The notes: a model not told the origin generated them from the sequence alone. Positions 44,336-52,950 are shown, counted from the first letter of the stretch. The stretch: DNA of 64,000 bases from Acidobacteriota bacterium (GCA_021325515.1 JAJPHC010000013.1:250001-314000); one strand, 5' to 3'. Numbers and translations are program-made.

Positions 44336-45019
44336 CTACACCGGCTCGGCGATGAACCGGTATCCGATCCACGGCTCGGTCACGATGTATTGCGGATTGG
44401 AGCTGTCCGGCTCGAGCTTTCTCCGCAGCGCGCCGACATGTACACGCACGGCATCGTTCGATGTGCCCGGCGCTCCGTTCCAGACATTCGCGACGATCTC
44501 GTCGAATGACACGGGCCGGCCCGCGCGGCGCGCCAGCAATTCGAGAATCGCAAACTCCGTCGGCGTGAGCCGCACCTCGCGCTCTCCCTGCGTCACCTTG
44601 TGGCGCTCCACGTCGATGATGAGATCGGGGAACTCGAGCTGCATCCGCTGCGGTGCGCCGGCGCGGCGCAATTGTGCGCGCACGCGGGCCAACAGTTCCG
44701 GCGTCGAGAACGGCTTCACCACGAAGTCGTCGGCGCCGAGGTCGAGAGCGCGAACTTTGTCGACATCGCCGCCGCGGACGGAGAGCACGAGGATCGGCGT
44801 CGCGTTCTTCTCGCGGATCCGTTGAATCAGCCAGAAGCCATCGGCGCGCGGCATCGCGAGATCGGAGAGCACGAGATCGGGATGCGCAATCGCGAACTGC
44901 ACGAGACCGTCGACGCCGTCGCTGGCCGTCGTCACATCGAATCCGTGCAAGCCGAGATGCTGCTCGAGCTCCTTGCGAATGCCCTCATCGTCGTCGACGA
45001 CGAGAATGCGCGCGGTCAT
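44336..45019 (-). CDS. KdpE-like OmpR-family response regulator
   Basis: This 227-aa protein has a receiver (1-115; LVVDDDEG, Asp in LVLSDLAMPRADG, Lys in VVKPFSTPEL) and a winged-helix output domain (about 130-225; LTPTEFAILELLA, VRVHVGALRRKLE). Its ATG overlaps the kinase stop by 2 bp. The pair matches KdpDE in design and order, but no kdpFABC genes are next to it. Its likely target is the operon carrying the KimA-like transporter. Confidence 0.9.
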   Translation of the reverse strand: MTARILVVDDDEGIRKELEQHLGLHGFDVTTASDGVDGLVQFAIAHPDLVLSDLAMPRADGFWLIQRIREKNATPILVLSVRGGDVDKVRALDLGADDFVVKPFSTPELLARVRAQLRRAGAPQRMQLEFPDLIIDVERHKVTQGEREVRLTPTEFAILELLARRAGRPVSFDEIVANVWNGAPGTSNDAVRVHVGALRRKLEPDSSNPQYIVTEPWIGYRFIAEPV

Positions 45020-46446
45020 GCGGGTACCTCTTCCGCGACCATCGGCAGCAGAGCCGCGGGAAGATCGATGCGTGCGATCGCGCCGCCGCCCGGGCGATTG
45101 GCGAGCGTGACCTGGCCGCCGCTGGCGCTGGCGAGACTGCGCGCGATCTCGAGTCCGAGCCCGCGCCGCGACGTGTCACTCGGCAGTTCCACCGGCAGCC
45201 CCGGTCCGTGATCGGCGATCTCCAGCCGCACGCGGTCGTGCTCCAGCGGATGTCGAAATGCGGAGAGCTCGATCGGAGTTCCGGCCGGCGCCGCCTGATG
45301 CGCGTTCTCGATCAGATTCGCGAGGATCTCCAGCGCGAGCGATGGATCGACGAAGATCTCCGGGCAATCCGCCGCGACCTGGATCTCGAGCCGCCGATGC
45401 TGCGCGACGAGCGGGAGATGCTCGCGTGCGAAGCGGAAGAGATCGGCCGCAGGTGTCGGCTCCGGATGCGGCATCACGCTGCGCGCCTCGAGCCGCGCCA
45501 TCGCCAGGAGGTTCTCGATGCGGCGCCGCAGCCGCCCGGTGTGCTCGGCGATGTCGTGCACGACGCCGAGCGCGTCGCCATCGACGAGCGATCGCAGCCG
45601 TTCGATCTGCAGTGCGACCGCAGTGAGCGGCGTCGCGAGATCGTGCGAGACCGCGCGCAGCAGCGACGTCTTCAGCGCATCTCCTTCTTCCAGCGCCTGC
45701 ATGTGCGCCGTCTCGGCGAGGAATCGCTCGCGCTCGACGGCCAGCGCGACGAGTGTCGCGGCGGATTCGAGTGCGCTCAGCGTCGCCTTCGTTCCGCGCG
45801 CAGCGAGCACGCCGATCACCTTTCCGCCGATGTTGAGCGGCAGATAGACATCGCGGCCATGTGCCGCAGGAAACTCCACGGGCCGGTCGTGGCGTCCCGA
45901 GCCGGCGATGAGATCTTCGATCTCCTCTTCCTTCGAGCCGCTCCAGGAGATGACCTTTTGATCGTAGGGACTGATGCCGAAGAGCACGAGCCCGCCGCCG
46001 CTCGCGCCGGCGTTGGTCAGCACGCGTGTCGTCGCTTCGCCGAGGGCACCGACGCGGTTCGTGGCGGTGAAGAGATCGACGCTGAGCGCGTAAAGCGCCT
46101 CGACCTCCCGTCTGCGCGCCTCCGCGCTCTCGGCCAGCGACCGCGCTCGTACCACGAGACGCGTCACGACGACCGATGCGGAGAAGAACGTCGTCAGGGC
46201 GATCCAGTTCGACGGATCGGAGATCGTGAACGTATGAAGCGGCGGAAGGAAGTTGTAGTTGTAGAAGAGTGTGGCGACGAGCGAGCTGACGAGCGACGTC
46301 GCGAGATCGGTCCAGAGCGCGACAGCGAGAATCGTCACGAGAAAGATGTAGCCCACCGTGGCGGCATTGGATCCGCCGCGAAGTGCAGCCCAACCGACCA
46401 TGACGACGACCAGTTGCGCGAAAACGAATCGGCCCGCGCGCCTCAT
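45016..46446 (-). CDS. KdpD-like histidine kinase lacking N-terminal sensor
   Basis: This 476-aa protein begins directly with a DUF4118-type four-helix membrane domain (about 5-105), as in the middle of KdpD. A GAF-like region follows (about 120-250), then HisKA (AVSHDLATPLTAV) and HATPase (ANLIENAHQAAP, RRGLGLEIARSLA). The KdpD N-terminal P-loop and USP domains are missing. ATG 46446 overlaps the transporter stop by 4 bp (ATGA), and the regulator start overlaps its own stop. Standalone USP genes flank the group. Confidence 0.9.
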   Translation of the reverse strand: MRRAGRFVFAQLVVVMVGWAALRGGSNAATVGYIFLVTILAVALWTDLATSLVSSLVATLFYNYNFLPPLHTFTISDPSNWIALTTFFSASVVVTRLVVRARSLAESAEARRREVEALYALSVDLFTATNRVGALGEATTRVLTNAGASGGGLVLFGISPYDQKVISWSGSKEEEIEDLIAGSGRHDRPVEFPAAHGRDVYLPLNIGGKVIGVLAARGTKATLSALESAATLVALAVERERFLAETAHMQALEEGDALKTSLLRAVSHDLATPLTAVALQIERLRSLVDGDALGVVHDIAEHTGRLRRRIENLLAMARLEARSVMPHPEPTPAADLFRFAREHLPLVAQHRRLEIQVAADCPEIFVDPSLALEILANLIENAHQAAPAGTPIELSAFRHPLEHDRVRLEIADHGPGLPVELPSDTSRRGLGLEIARSLASASGGQVTLANRPGGGAIARIDLPAALLPMVAEEVPA

Positions 46447-48404
46447 AACACTCGGATCGGCAACACCATCGCCTGAATTCCCTGGAACTGCAAGCGCCGC
46501 TGAATCGCATGCGGCGTCTCGTTGTGCAACACGCGGTGGTACCACTTCTCTTCGCGGAAGATGAGCCGTCCCATGAAGAAGATCGCGCGAGGGAACTCAG
46601 CCGCAAGCGCGACGCACAGCTCCTCGATCGTCGCCACCGCCTCGGTTCCCACCGCCATGCGGTAGTCGGCCTTCAGGCCGTTCGCCTGCGTCCACGCGAC
46701 GTACTTCTGGAGCTGCGCCTCCGTCTCCTGTTCGAGCCGGTCAATCTCTTCCGCCCCCTTGAACGTGCCGGAGTCGACCACCGCCGCGGAGACGAACATG
46801 AACTGCTTGAAGTACCCCGGAAACGACTTGTGAATCGACAGGATCTGGTGCAGTCCGAATCCCGAGAAGGAGGCGACGCTGATGACCGCGGTCGGCTGAT
46901 TCTTCTCCAGCGCCGACGGCTCGACCTGCTCGATCTGCCGCGGCAGCGGCACCGTCGTGAGGATGTCGTCGAGCCGCTTCAGCCCTTCACGAACGGCCTG
47001 ATAGTGGCGGTGTACCCAGAAGGCGAACGCGATCACGATGCTCGTGACGACGACGGTGATCCATCCGCCCTTCTCGAACTTCTCGAAGATGATGACGACG
47101 AGGATGCTGAGGCACATCACGAGACCGGTGCCATGAATCGCGAGCTGGCTCTTCCAGCGAGGCTCCTTCGCGCGATCCTTGATCCAGTGCCGCGACATCC
47201 CGAGCTCCGTCAACGAGAATGTGATGAAGACGTTGATCGAGTACATGACGACGAGCATTCCGATGTCGCCGCGCGTGTAGACGAGCGCCGCGATCGCGGC
47301 GAAGCCCATCAGGTAGATGCCGTTCTTCGTCACCAGCCGGTCGGAGAGCTGGCTGAAGCGATGCGGCATCCAGGAGTCTACGGCCATGTTCGCCAGCACG
47401 CGCGGCCCATCGAGAAAGCCGGCCTGTGCGGCGACGATCAGCAGCAGTCCTTCCGCGGCGAGGCTGATGATCACGAACGCCGGTCCGCCGTGGAACGAAG
47501 AGAAGAGGCGCTCGAGCATCACGGCGTTCATCGTCTTGCCGGCGGCCGGCGTCGAGCGCGTGAGCAGATAGCCGAACATGATGCCGCCGGCGGTGAACGC
47601 GAGCGAAAACGCCATCAGCGCCATCGTCCGCTTGCCGGTGCGGACGCGCGGCTCGCGCAACATCGACACGCCGTTGGAAACGGCTTCGATTCCAGTGTAC
47701 GTGCCGCCGCCGAGCGAATACGCGCGTAGCAGCAGGAGTGCGAGCGGTCCCCAGCCGAGGGTGCGCACCGAGGTGTGGAAGTCGATCGACGCATCGCGGA
47801 AGACCGACGGGAGTGCAGCGAAATGTGAGCCGATCGCGTAAAAGATGGCGATGACGTGCGTGGCGATGAAGAGCATGAAGATCGGCGTCAGGATGCTGAC
47901 CGACTCACGCACGCCGCGCAGATTGAGAATGATCAGGATCAGGATCAGCGCGAATTCCGCAGGCAGTTTGTACGTGCTGTAGTGACGCGGCAGGAACGAC
48001 CAGATCTGATCGCATGCGCTGGCGATCGACACCGTGATGGTGAGTACATAGTCGACGAGCAACGCGCAACCGGAGACGACGCCGGCGCGGCTGCCGAGGA
48101 GCTTGGAGGCAACGAGGTAGCCGCCGCCGCCGCCCGGAAAGTGCTGGATCAGATTCGAATACGCGATGGCGATCACCGTGATCGTGATCGCCGTCATCCC
48201 CACGAGGATGATCGAGAGGTGAAAGTGCCCGCCGAGCGTCTTGTAGGCCTCTTCCGGTCCATACGCGGATGACGACAGACCATCGGCCCCGAGGCCGACC
48301 CAGGCGAAGAAGGCGACGAGTGAGAGATGATGAAAGATCTGCGGGTCGTTGACGTCGCGCGGCGGCCCGATGATGAGGCGGCGGATCCTCTGCATCTCGC
48401 TCAC
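46443..48404 (-). CDS. KimA-like APC-family potassium transporter
   Basis: This 653-aa protein has an APC-family core of about twelve helices (FFAWVGLGADGLSSSAYGPEEA near helix 1, YSLGGGTYTGIEAVSNG in the middle). A cytosolic C-terminal domain follows (about 480-653; AVISVASFSGFGLHQILS) like that of KimA proteins, which import potassium with protons and bind cyclic di-AMP there. The GTG start (48402-48404) overlaps the USP stop. It is coupled to a KdpD/KdpE-like pair. Substrate potassium is inferred from family and context. Confidence 0.88.
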   Translation of the reverse strand: MSEMQRIRRLIIGPPRDVNDPQIFHHLSLVAFFAWVGLGADGLSSSAYGPEEAYKTLGGHFHLSIILVGMTAITITVIAIAYSNLIQHFPGGGGGYLVASKLLGSRAGVVSGCALLVDYVLTITVSIASACDQIWSFLPRHYSTYKLPAEFALILILIILNLRGVRESVSILTPIFMLFIATHVIAIFYAIGSHFAALPSVFRDASIDFHTSVRTLGWGPLALLLLRAYSLGGGTYTGIEAVSNGVSMLREPRVRTGKRTMALMAFSLAFTAGGIMFGYLLTRSTPAAGKTMNAVMLERLFSSFHGGPAFVIISLAAEGLLLIVAAQAGFLDGPRVLANMAVDSWMPHRFSQLSDRLVTKNGIYLMGFAAIAALVYTRGDIGMLVVMYSINVFITFSLTELGMSRHWIKDRAKEPRWKSQLAIHGTGLVMCLSILVVIIFEKFEKGGWITVVVTSIVIAFAFWVHRHYQAVREGLKRLDDILTTVPLPRQIEQVEPSALEKNQPTAVISVASFSGFGLHQILSIHKSFPGYFKQFMFVSAAVVDSGTFKGAEEIDRLEQETEAQLQKYVAWTQANGLKADYRMAVGTEAVATIEELCVALAAEFPRAIFFMGRLIFREEKWYHRVLHNETPHAIQRRLQFQGIQAMVLPIRVL

Positions 48405-48763
48405 TGTTCCGCTCCTTCGCTGGCGATCACGACATCGAAGGGCCGCGTTGCACCGAGAAGACGCTCGGTCGTTCCGCGCCGAAGCCAGCGGAGAAGGCGC
48501 GGCCTGCGCGAACGGCCGATGACGAGGAACCGTGCCTGCTCCCGGCAGGTGAGCTCGATCAGCGCCGATGCGACGTCGCTCGCCTCCTCGGAGACGAGCC
48601 GTCCGCCGAGACCGGAGACGAGGTCGGCGAGATCGCGGGAGGGATGGCGCGCGATGCGGAACGCGACCCAGTCGAAGTTGAAGAATCGTGCGATGCGGCG
48701 GCCGCGCGTGATGATCGCGCGGGCGCGCTCGAGATCGGATGGTATGGCGATTGCGACGCTCAC
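48401..48763 (-). CDS. USP-like protein (KdpD-type UspA domain)
   Basis: This 120-aa protein begins VSVAIAIPSDLERARAII and ends TRPFDVVIASEGAEQ, with FLVIGRSRRPRL before it. It is similar in length and ends to the USP gene at 43881. The GTG start at 48763 is chosen because it aligns with that gene's start; an upstream reading to 48835 has no family support. It is the first gene of the potassium-type operon. Confidence 0.75.
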   Translation of the reverse strand: MSVAIAIPSDLERARAIITRGRRIARFFNFDWVAFRIARHPSRDLADLVSGLGGRLVSEEASDVASALIELTCREQARFLVIGRSRRPRLLRWLRRGTTERLLGATRPFDVVIASEGAEQ

Positions 48764-48891
48764 GATCCGATTCTCGTGAGCGCGGCGAAAGAAGTCCGGA
48801 AGATGGGCGAAAGAACATCGAAGGGCTCCAGCCATGAGATACTTCCGGAAGTTTCAGCGGTCGTGTTCGAGGAAACCCTGTGCTCGAAGCG

Positions 48892-49422
48892 ATGCCCATT
48901 CCTTCGCAATGTGAACCTGTCCCTGGGACAGAGCGTGATCCTGCCGCGCTCTATCTGGAGCACCGCCGCCTGCTCCTCCATGTCGCGATCAACAAATTCC
49001 GCGTTCCGGATGCCGATGCGGAGAATCTTCTGCAGGATGTGTTCGTCTCCTTCCTGCAGAGCGGGCGGCGTGTCGAGAATGTGCGCGCGTGGCTCGTGGC
49101 GGCGGTGTGCAATGCAAGCCGGCACTACTGGCGCATGCACTCGCGCACGGAGCAGTTGCCGGAGAATGTCGTCGAGCGCGCCGATCCCTGTTCCCAGCAT
49201 CTCGCGGAACAGGTCGCGCTGCGCATGACGGTGAAGCAGGCGCTCGGCTATCTTCCGCAGCGCTGCCGCGAGACGCTGCACCTTCATTACTTCGAAGGCC
49301 GCTCGGCATCGGATGTCGCCAACGTGCTGGAGACGACGAGCCGCTACGCGGAGAAGCTGATCCACAACTGTCTGCAACGTGTACGCGAGACGTACCGGCG
49401 GATCATGACGGTGCATTCATGA
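48892..49422 (+). CDS. ECF sigma factor (cassette A)
   Basis: This 176-aa protein has a sigma70 region 2 (about 15-85; LEHRRLLLHVAINKF, NLLQDVFVSFL, VRAWLVAAVCNASRHYWR) and a sigma70 region 4 (about 112-168; ALGYLPQRCRETLHLHYFEG, SASDVANVLETTSRYAEKLI). ATG 48892 is chosen over a GTG four codons upstream. Its stop overlaps the TPR gene start by 4 bp (ATGA). It is the first half of cassette A. It should direct RNA polymerase to a small set of promoters. Confidence 0.92.
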   Translation: MPIPSQCEPVPGTERDPAALYLEHRRLLLHVAINKFRVPDADAENLLQDVFVSFLQSGRRVENVRAWLVAAVCNASRHYWRMHSRTEQLPENVVERADPCSQHLAEQVALRMTVKQALGYLPQRCRETLHLHYFEGRSASDVANVLETTSRYAEKLIHNCLQRVRETYRRIMTVHS

Positions 49423-50651
49423 ACCTGACCGACGAACAACTGTTCGCAGCGCTTGCCGATGAGGACGTGTGGAGCGCGGAGAATGAGAGCGAGCCGGATC
49501 CGGCGATCGTCGCGGCCTTGCGCGGCGTGGCGGTTCTGGTGGAAGAAGAAGACGAGGCCGCGGACGCGAATCTGCGCCTGCTGCTCGACGGACAGCGCGA
49601 TGGTTGGATGGCGCGGCTCAACGAGCATCCGGAGTGGCGCAGTGCGGGGCTCGCGCGGAAACTCTCCGCGCAATCGTACGCGGCACTCGATCGAATGCCG
49701 CCGGACGCGCTGGAGATCACCGCGATGGCGGTCGATGTCGCGGAGCATCTCGACGCGTCGCAATACTTGGAGGAGACTCGGCGGCAGTTGCTCGGCACCG
49801 CGTGGCGCGAGCGCGCGTATGGGTTGTTCTACGTCGGGCGATTCCATGAGGCGCTGGCCGCATGTGATCGCGCGGATCTCGCATTCGAAGAGTGCATCGG
49901 CGGCGATTACGAGCGTGCGCGCGTCGCGCTGACGCGAGCGCTCGCGCTGCGGCCGCTGGATCGAATCGATGAGGGCGAGGAGCTCGTGCGATGGGCGGCG
50001 GCGGTGTTCCGTGAGTATGGAGACGTCGAGCGCGTCGTGCTGGCGGTGATCACGGGTGTGCAGATGCTGGCGCGCCGCCACCAGTATCGGGCAGCGATCG
50101 AGCGTCTGCGCGAAGCGGAGGCCGATCATGGCGATGCGCTGAGCCTTCAGGCTCGCGCGACGCTGGAGGGGAACCTCGCCTATTGCTATCGCATGCTGGG
50201 CGATACCGGGAGGGCGATCGCGCACTATCACCTTGCGTCGGTGCTGCATCAGGAGCTCGGCTCGGCGACCGAGGCGCTGCGCGACCGGTGGAACATCGCG
50301 GGACTGCTGATGGTGGCGGGCGACGCGGCCGAGGCGCTCCGGGCGCTGGAGGCGGTCCGACCCGAGCTCGAGACGTTCTCGATGATGTCGGAAGTCAACG
50401 TGCTCGATCTCGAACGGGCGGAGCTGCTCGTGGCGATGGAACGCTTCGACGAAGCGATCGCGATCTGCCTCGCGTTGCGCACGCGTCTCGCGGAGTCCGG
50501 CCTCAGCACGAGCACACGCGCGTTGACCGCGGTCGCCTATCTCGCCGAAGCGCTGCAGTCGCGTGCCGCGACGGCGAAGGTCGTGCGGCATGTGCGCGAG
50601 TACGTGAGGCGACTGCCCGAAGAGCCAGAGCTGCTGTTCCTGCCGTTATAG
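49419..50651 (+). CDS. TPR protein coupled to ECF sigma factor (cassette A)
   Basis: This 410-aa cytoplasmic protein starts MNLTDEQLFAALADEDVW, close to the LTDEELLLVLEEES start of its counterpart in cassette B. TPR helical pairs fill about 125-390 (RAYGLFYVGRFHEALAACDRA, LAYCYRMLGDTGRAIAHYH, AGLLMVAGDAAEALRAL). No Cys motif and no transmembrane segment are present. The ATGA overlap with the sigma gene implies a stoichiometric partnership; an anti-sigma or peptide-sensing role is inferred. Confidence 0.85.
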   Translation: MNLTDEQLFAALADEDVWSAENESEPDPAIVAALRGVAVLVEEEDEAADANLRLLLDGQRDGWMARLNEHPEWRSAGLARKLSAQSYAALDRMPPDALEITAMAVDVAEHLDASQYLEETRRQLLGTAWRERAYGLFYVGRFHEALAACDRADLAFEECIGGDYERARVALTRALALRPLDRIDEGEELVRWAAAVFREYGDVERVVLAVITGVQMLARRHQYRAAIERLREAEADHGDALSLQARATLEGNLAYCYRMLGDTGRAIAHYHLASVLHQELGSATEALRDRWNIAGLLMVAGDAAEALRALEAVRPELETFSMMSEVNVLDLERAELLVAMERFDEAIAICLALRTRLAESGLSTSTRALTAVAYLAEALQSRAATAKVVRHVREYVRRLPEEPELLFLPL

Positions 50652-50803
50652 CCGGCGTGCGCGAATCCCTCGCGCCACAACCTTCTCCGTTCGTATTGAG
50701 AAGCCGCCGATCCATTCCTCGCGAATCACGGTAGGGGTTTTTTCCTCCCCGTCACTCCCTGTCTGAAGAGTGCGCGCCCTCTTGAAAAAAAACGGAGGGC
50801 GAA

Positions 50804-50980
50804 ATGACAAGGAAGACGTTTGCGGTAGCACTCCTCACAAGTGTTGTTCTGCTGAGCACGCCGGCCGTTGCCGCGCAGCGCGATGATCCGCGCGATCCAA
50901 TCACACGAATCGTCCGGTACCTGAAGAAGGTCATCAGGGTCATCACACTGGATGACGGGATGACGCCGCCGAAACCCTGA
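50804..50980 (+). CDS. 58-aa secreted peptide
   Basis: This short ORF has a strong GGAGGG ribosome site 5 nt before the ATG and a textbook signal peptide (MTRKTFAVALLTSVVLLS then TPAVAA, with an AxA cleavage site). The predicted mature peptide is about 34 residues: QRDDPRDP, then a basic amphipathic stretch (TRIVRYLKKVIRVI), then LDDGMTPPKP. It lies 152 bp after the cassette A TPR gene and 4 bp from the convergent cassette B TPR stop. It could be a signal peptide ligand for the TPR proteins, or a small toxin or bacteriocin-like product. Codon use looks normal. Confidence 0.7.
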   Translation: MTRKTFAVALLTSVVLLSTPAVAAQRDDPRDPITRIVRYLKKVIRVITLDDGMTPPKP

Positions 50981-50984
50981 CGAT

Positions 50985-52289
50985 TCATTGCAGCGGCGGC
51001 TCGAACGTCACTTCGTCGCCGCGCACGCGTTGTTCGACGTAGTCGTGGACATATCGGACGAGTGCCGGCGTGGCTTCGTTGCCATTGACGGCGCGGCGCA
51101 GATAGTCGATCGCGTGTGCGGCGTCGATCTGCATCCCCTCGCGCGTGAAGAGCGCGGCAATGTGTGCGGCCAGCTGCGCGACCGTTGCCGTGTCGCCTTG
51201 CGCGAGGAGGATGCCGAGCGTGTCGAGATGAGCCATGGCGGCATCGGCGGTCATTCCGAGTTGTTCGAATCGCGACGCGGCATCGCGCAGATAGTGCAGC
51301 GCTTTGTCAGGGTCGGTCTCTGACAGAGCGTCGCCGATGCTCCATTGCAGGCGCACCGCTTCGCTCGGCATCTCGAGCTGCTCGTAGAGCGTGGTCGCCC
51401 GCTCCGCATGTTCACGCGCCGTGGCGAAGTCGCCGAGGCGCAGATCGCAACTGGCGATGTTGTGATACTGCCGCGCCAGCGATTCCATGTCGTCGAAGCG
51501 GTCGGCGGCGGCAGCGACTTCGCGGAAGATCTCGCGCGCCGCGGCGATATCGCCTTCGTCGTAGAGCACCACGCCTTCCACGCCGCGCACATGGGAGAGA
51601 TGAATCTCGTCTCCGTAGGCCTGAAACGTCTTCGCCGCCGATTGCAGCTCGCGCTTCGCCTCGCTGAAGCGCTTCATCGTCGAGTAGATGCTTCCGCGGC
51701 ACCAGGCGACGAACGCCAGGTCGTAGGCCGGCACCGGCAGTGTGCGATAGAGCTGTTCCGCGCGATCGATGGCAGCCAGCGCGGCGTGAAAGTCGCCGAG
51801 CAGCCGGTACGCATTCGCGCGCTGTTTGTACAGCTCCGCCTCCGTGCTGACGGCCGGAGGCTTGATCACCGCCAGGACCTTCGCTGCCAGATCGAGGATC
51901 GCCTGCGCGTCGCGCGGTGACTGGTGAAAGCGTGCGCGGGCGGCATCGATCAGCGCGGCTGCCAGGCCGCTGCTCTGCGGAAGATTGCGCAGCGTTTCCG
52001 GCCAGTCGGCGATTGCAACCGCGTCGAGCTGCTCGATCGTTTCATGCGCCTGCTGCGCTTCGGAACGAAGCCGTACGTCGAGTGCGATGATGCCGGCGAG
52101 ATCGTTCGACATCGGCGGTGGCGTGACCGTCATTGGTACCTCATCCCACAGCTCCGGTTTCCGGAGCTTGTCCAGCCAGTCGGCCATCTGGTCGAGCCGC
52201 TCGCTGCACTGAATGCAGTCCGGCCGGGGAGGCGATTCCTCCTCAAGCACGAGCAGAAGCTCTTCATCGGTGAGATGACGATGGATCAA
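50985..52289 (-). CDS. TPR protein coupled to ECF sigma factor (cassette B)
   Basis: This 434-aa protein starts at a TTG (52287-52289) that overlaps the sigma stop (TTGA). The N-terminus (IHRHLTDEELLLVLEEES) is followed by CIQC (about 26-29) and a helical linker (SERLDQMADWLDKLRK), like the zinc-binding anti-sigma (ZAS) knuckle. TPR-type helices fill about 150-410 (QRANAYRLLGDFHAALAAID, IASCDLRLGDFATAREHAE). An anti-sigma role is therefore plausible. The reading to 52436 is longer but lacks a conserved start. Confidence 0.82.
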   Translation of the reverse strand: MIHRHLTDEELLLVLEEESPPRPDCIQCSERLDQMADWLDKLRKPELWDEVPMTVTPPPMSNDLAGIIALDVRLRSEAQQAHETIEQLDAVAIADWPETLRNLPQSSGLAAALIDAARARFHQSPRDAQAILDLAAKVLAVIKPPAVSTEAELYKQRANAYRLLGDFHAALAAIDRAEQLYRTLPVPAYDLAFVAWCRGSIYSTMKRFSEAKRELQSAAKTFQAYGDEIHLSHVRGVEGVVLYDEGDIAAAREIFREVAAAADRFDDMESLARQYHNIASCDLRLGDFATAREHAERATTLYEQLEMPSEAVRLQWSIGDALSETDPDKALHYLRDAASRFEQLGMTADAAMAHLDTLGILLAQGDTATVAQLAAHIAALFTREGMQIDAAHAIDYLRRAVNGNEATPALVRYVHDYVEQRVRGDEVTFEPPLQ

Positions 52290-52771
52290 CTGGAACCTCG
52301 CGTGAAAAGCGCGCGGGCCCGCGCGAGACAACGATGGACGATCTGTTTGACGTTGTTGGCGTTCGTCCCGAGCCGCGTCGCGGCTTCCTCGGTCGAGTAT
52401 CCCTCGACAAACCGAAGTCGCAGAGCGTAGCGGCACTGACTCGACAGTTGTCCGAGGACAGCCACCAGGTCGGCCCGCTCGGCGACCGGATCGGGGGGAA
52501 TACTCGCATCGGACACCAGAGATGCCGGCACCTTCGCTGACAGGTAGTCGCGGCAGGCGTTGTACATGGCGGCAACGAGCCAGGAGCGCTCATCGCGAAT
52601 GCGGTCGCGATTCCGCAGATAAGAGACGAAGACGTCATGCACGAGCGGCCGGACGTCCTCGCGCGGCACGTGAAACCGGATCGCCGCCACATACTCCAGC
52701 AGCCTGTAGACGCCGGCGTAGACCGCCGCCGTGTGCTCTTCAGCCCCTGCAGCCTTGAGTGGTCTCGCCAT
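52286..52771 (-). CDS. ECF sigma factor (cassette B)
   Basis: This 161-aa protein has a sigma70 region 2 (about 18-80; EYVAAIRFHVPREDVRPLVH, DVFVSYLRNRDRI, SWLVAAMYNACRDYL) and a region 4 (about 100-155; QLSSQCRYALRLRFVEGYS, EEAATRLGTNANNVKQI). ATG 52771 has GAGGA just upstream. It is paralogous in layout to cassette A and points in the opposite direction, so the two cassettes converge near 50980. A 20-codon micro-ORF is divergent from it. Confidence 0.92.
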   Translation of the reverse strand: MARPLKAAGAEEHTAAVYAGVYRLLEYVAAIRFHVPREDVRPLVHDVFVSYLRNRDRIRDERSWLVAAMYNACRDYLSAKVPASLVSDASIPPDPVAERADLVAVLGQLSSQCRYALRLRFVEGYSTEEAATRLGTNANNVKQIVHRCLARARALFTRGSS

Positions 52772-52851
52772 CTTCCTCTCGCATGATCGCAGGACCGTGT
52801 GTAACCGAATCGCTCGATCCAGGACTGCTCTCTCCGGAAAGGAGAAAGCTC

Positions 52852-52914
52852 ATGGACGTACTGCTGATCGAACTGCTGATTCTGATGGGCAAGTTGTCGA
52901 TTCCCAATCCATAG
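52852..52914 (+). CDS. 20-codon micro-ORF with strong ribosome site
   Basis: A strong GGAGA lies 7 nt before ATG 52852, followed by 20 codons encoding MDVLLIELLILMGKLSIPNP and a TAG stop. The peptide is hydrophobic and ends PNP, compared with PPKP at the end of the 58-aa peptide. It is divergent from the cassette B sigma gene and ends 36 bp before a hairpin. It may be a signalling or leader peptide, or chance. No homologue is known to me. Confidence 0.4.
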   Translation: MDVLLIELLILMGKLSIPNP

Positions 52915-52950
52915 GACGGTGAATCGCGGCCCATGTTCCTAATGTTTCGG

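Noticed and set aside
48880-48891. GTG start four codons upstream for the cassette A sigma factor
   Set aside because: ATG at 48892 is the stronger start and the extra residues add nothing to region 2; the upstream choice cannot be excluded.
49419-52289. Sigma/TPR cassettes as toxin-antitoxin pairs
   Set aside because: Sigma regions 2 and 4 are clear in both small proteins, and TPR partners are too large and not toxin-like.
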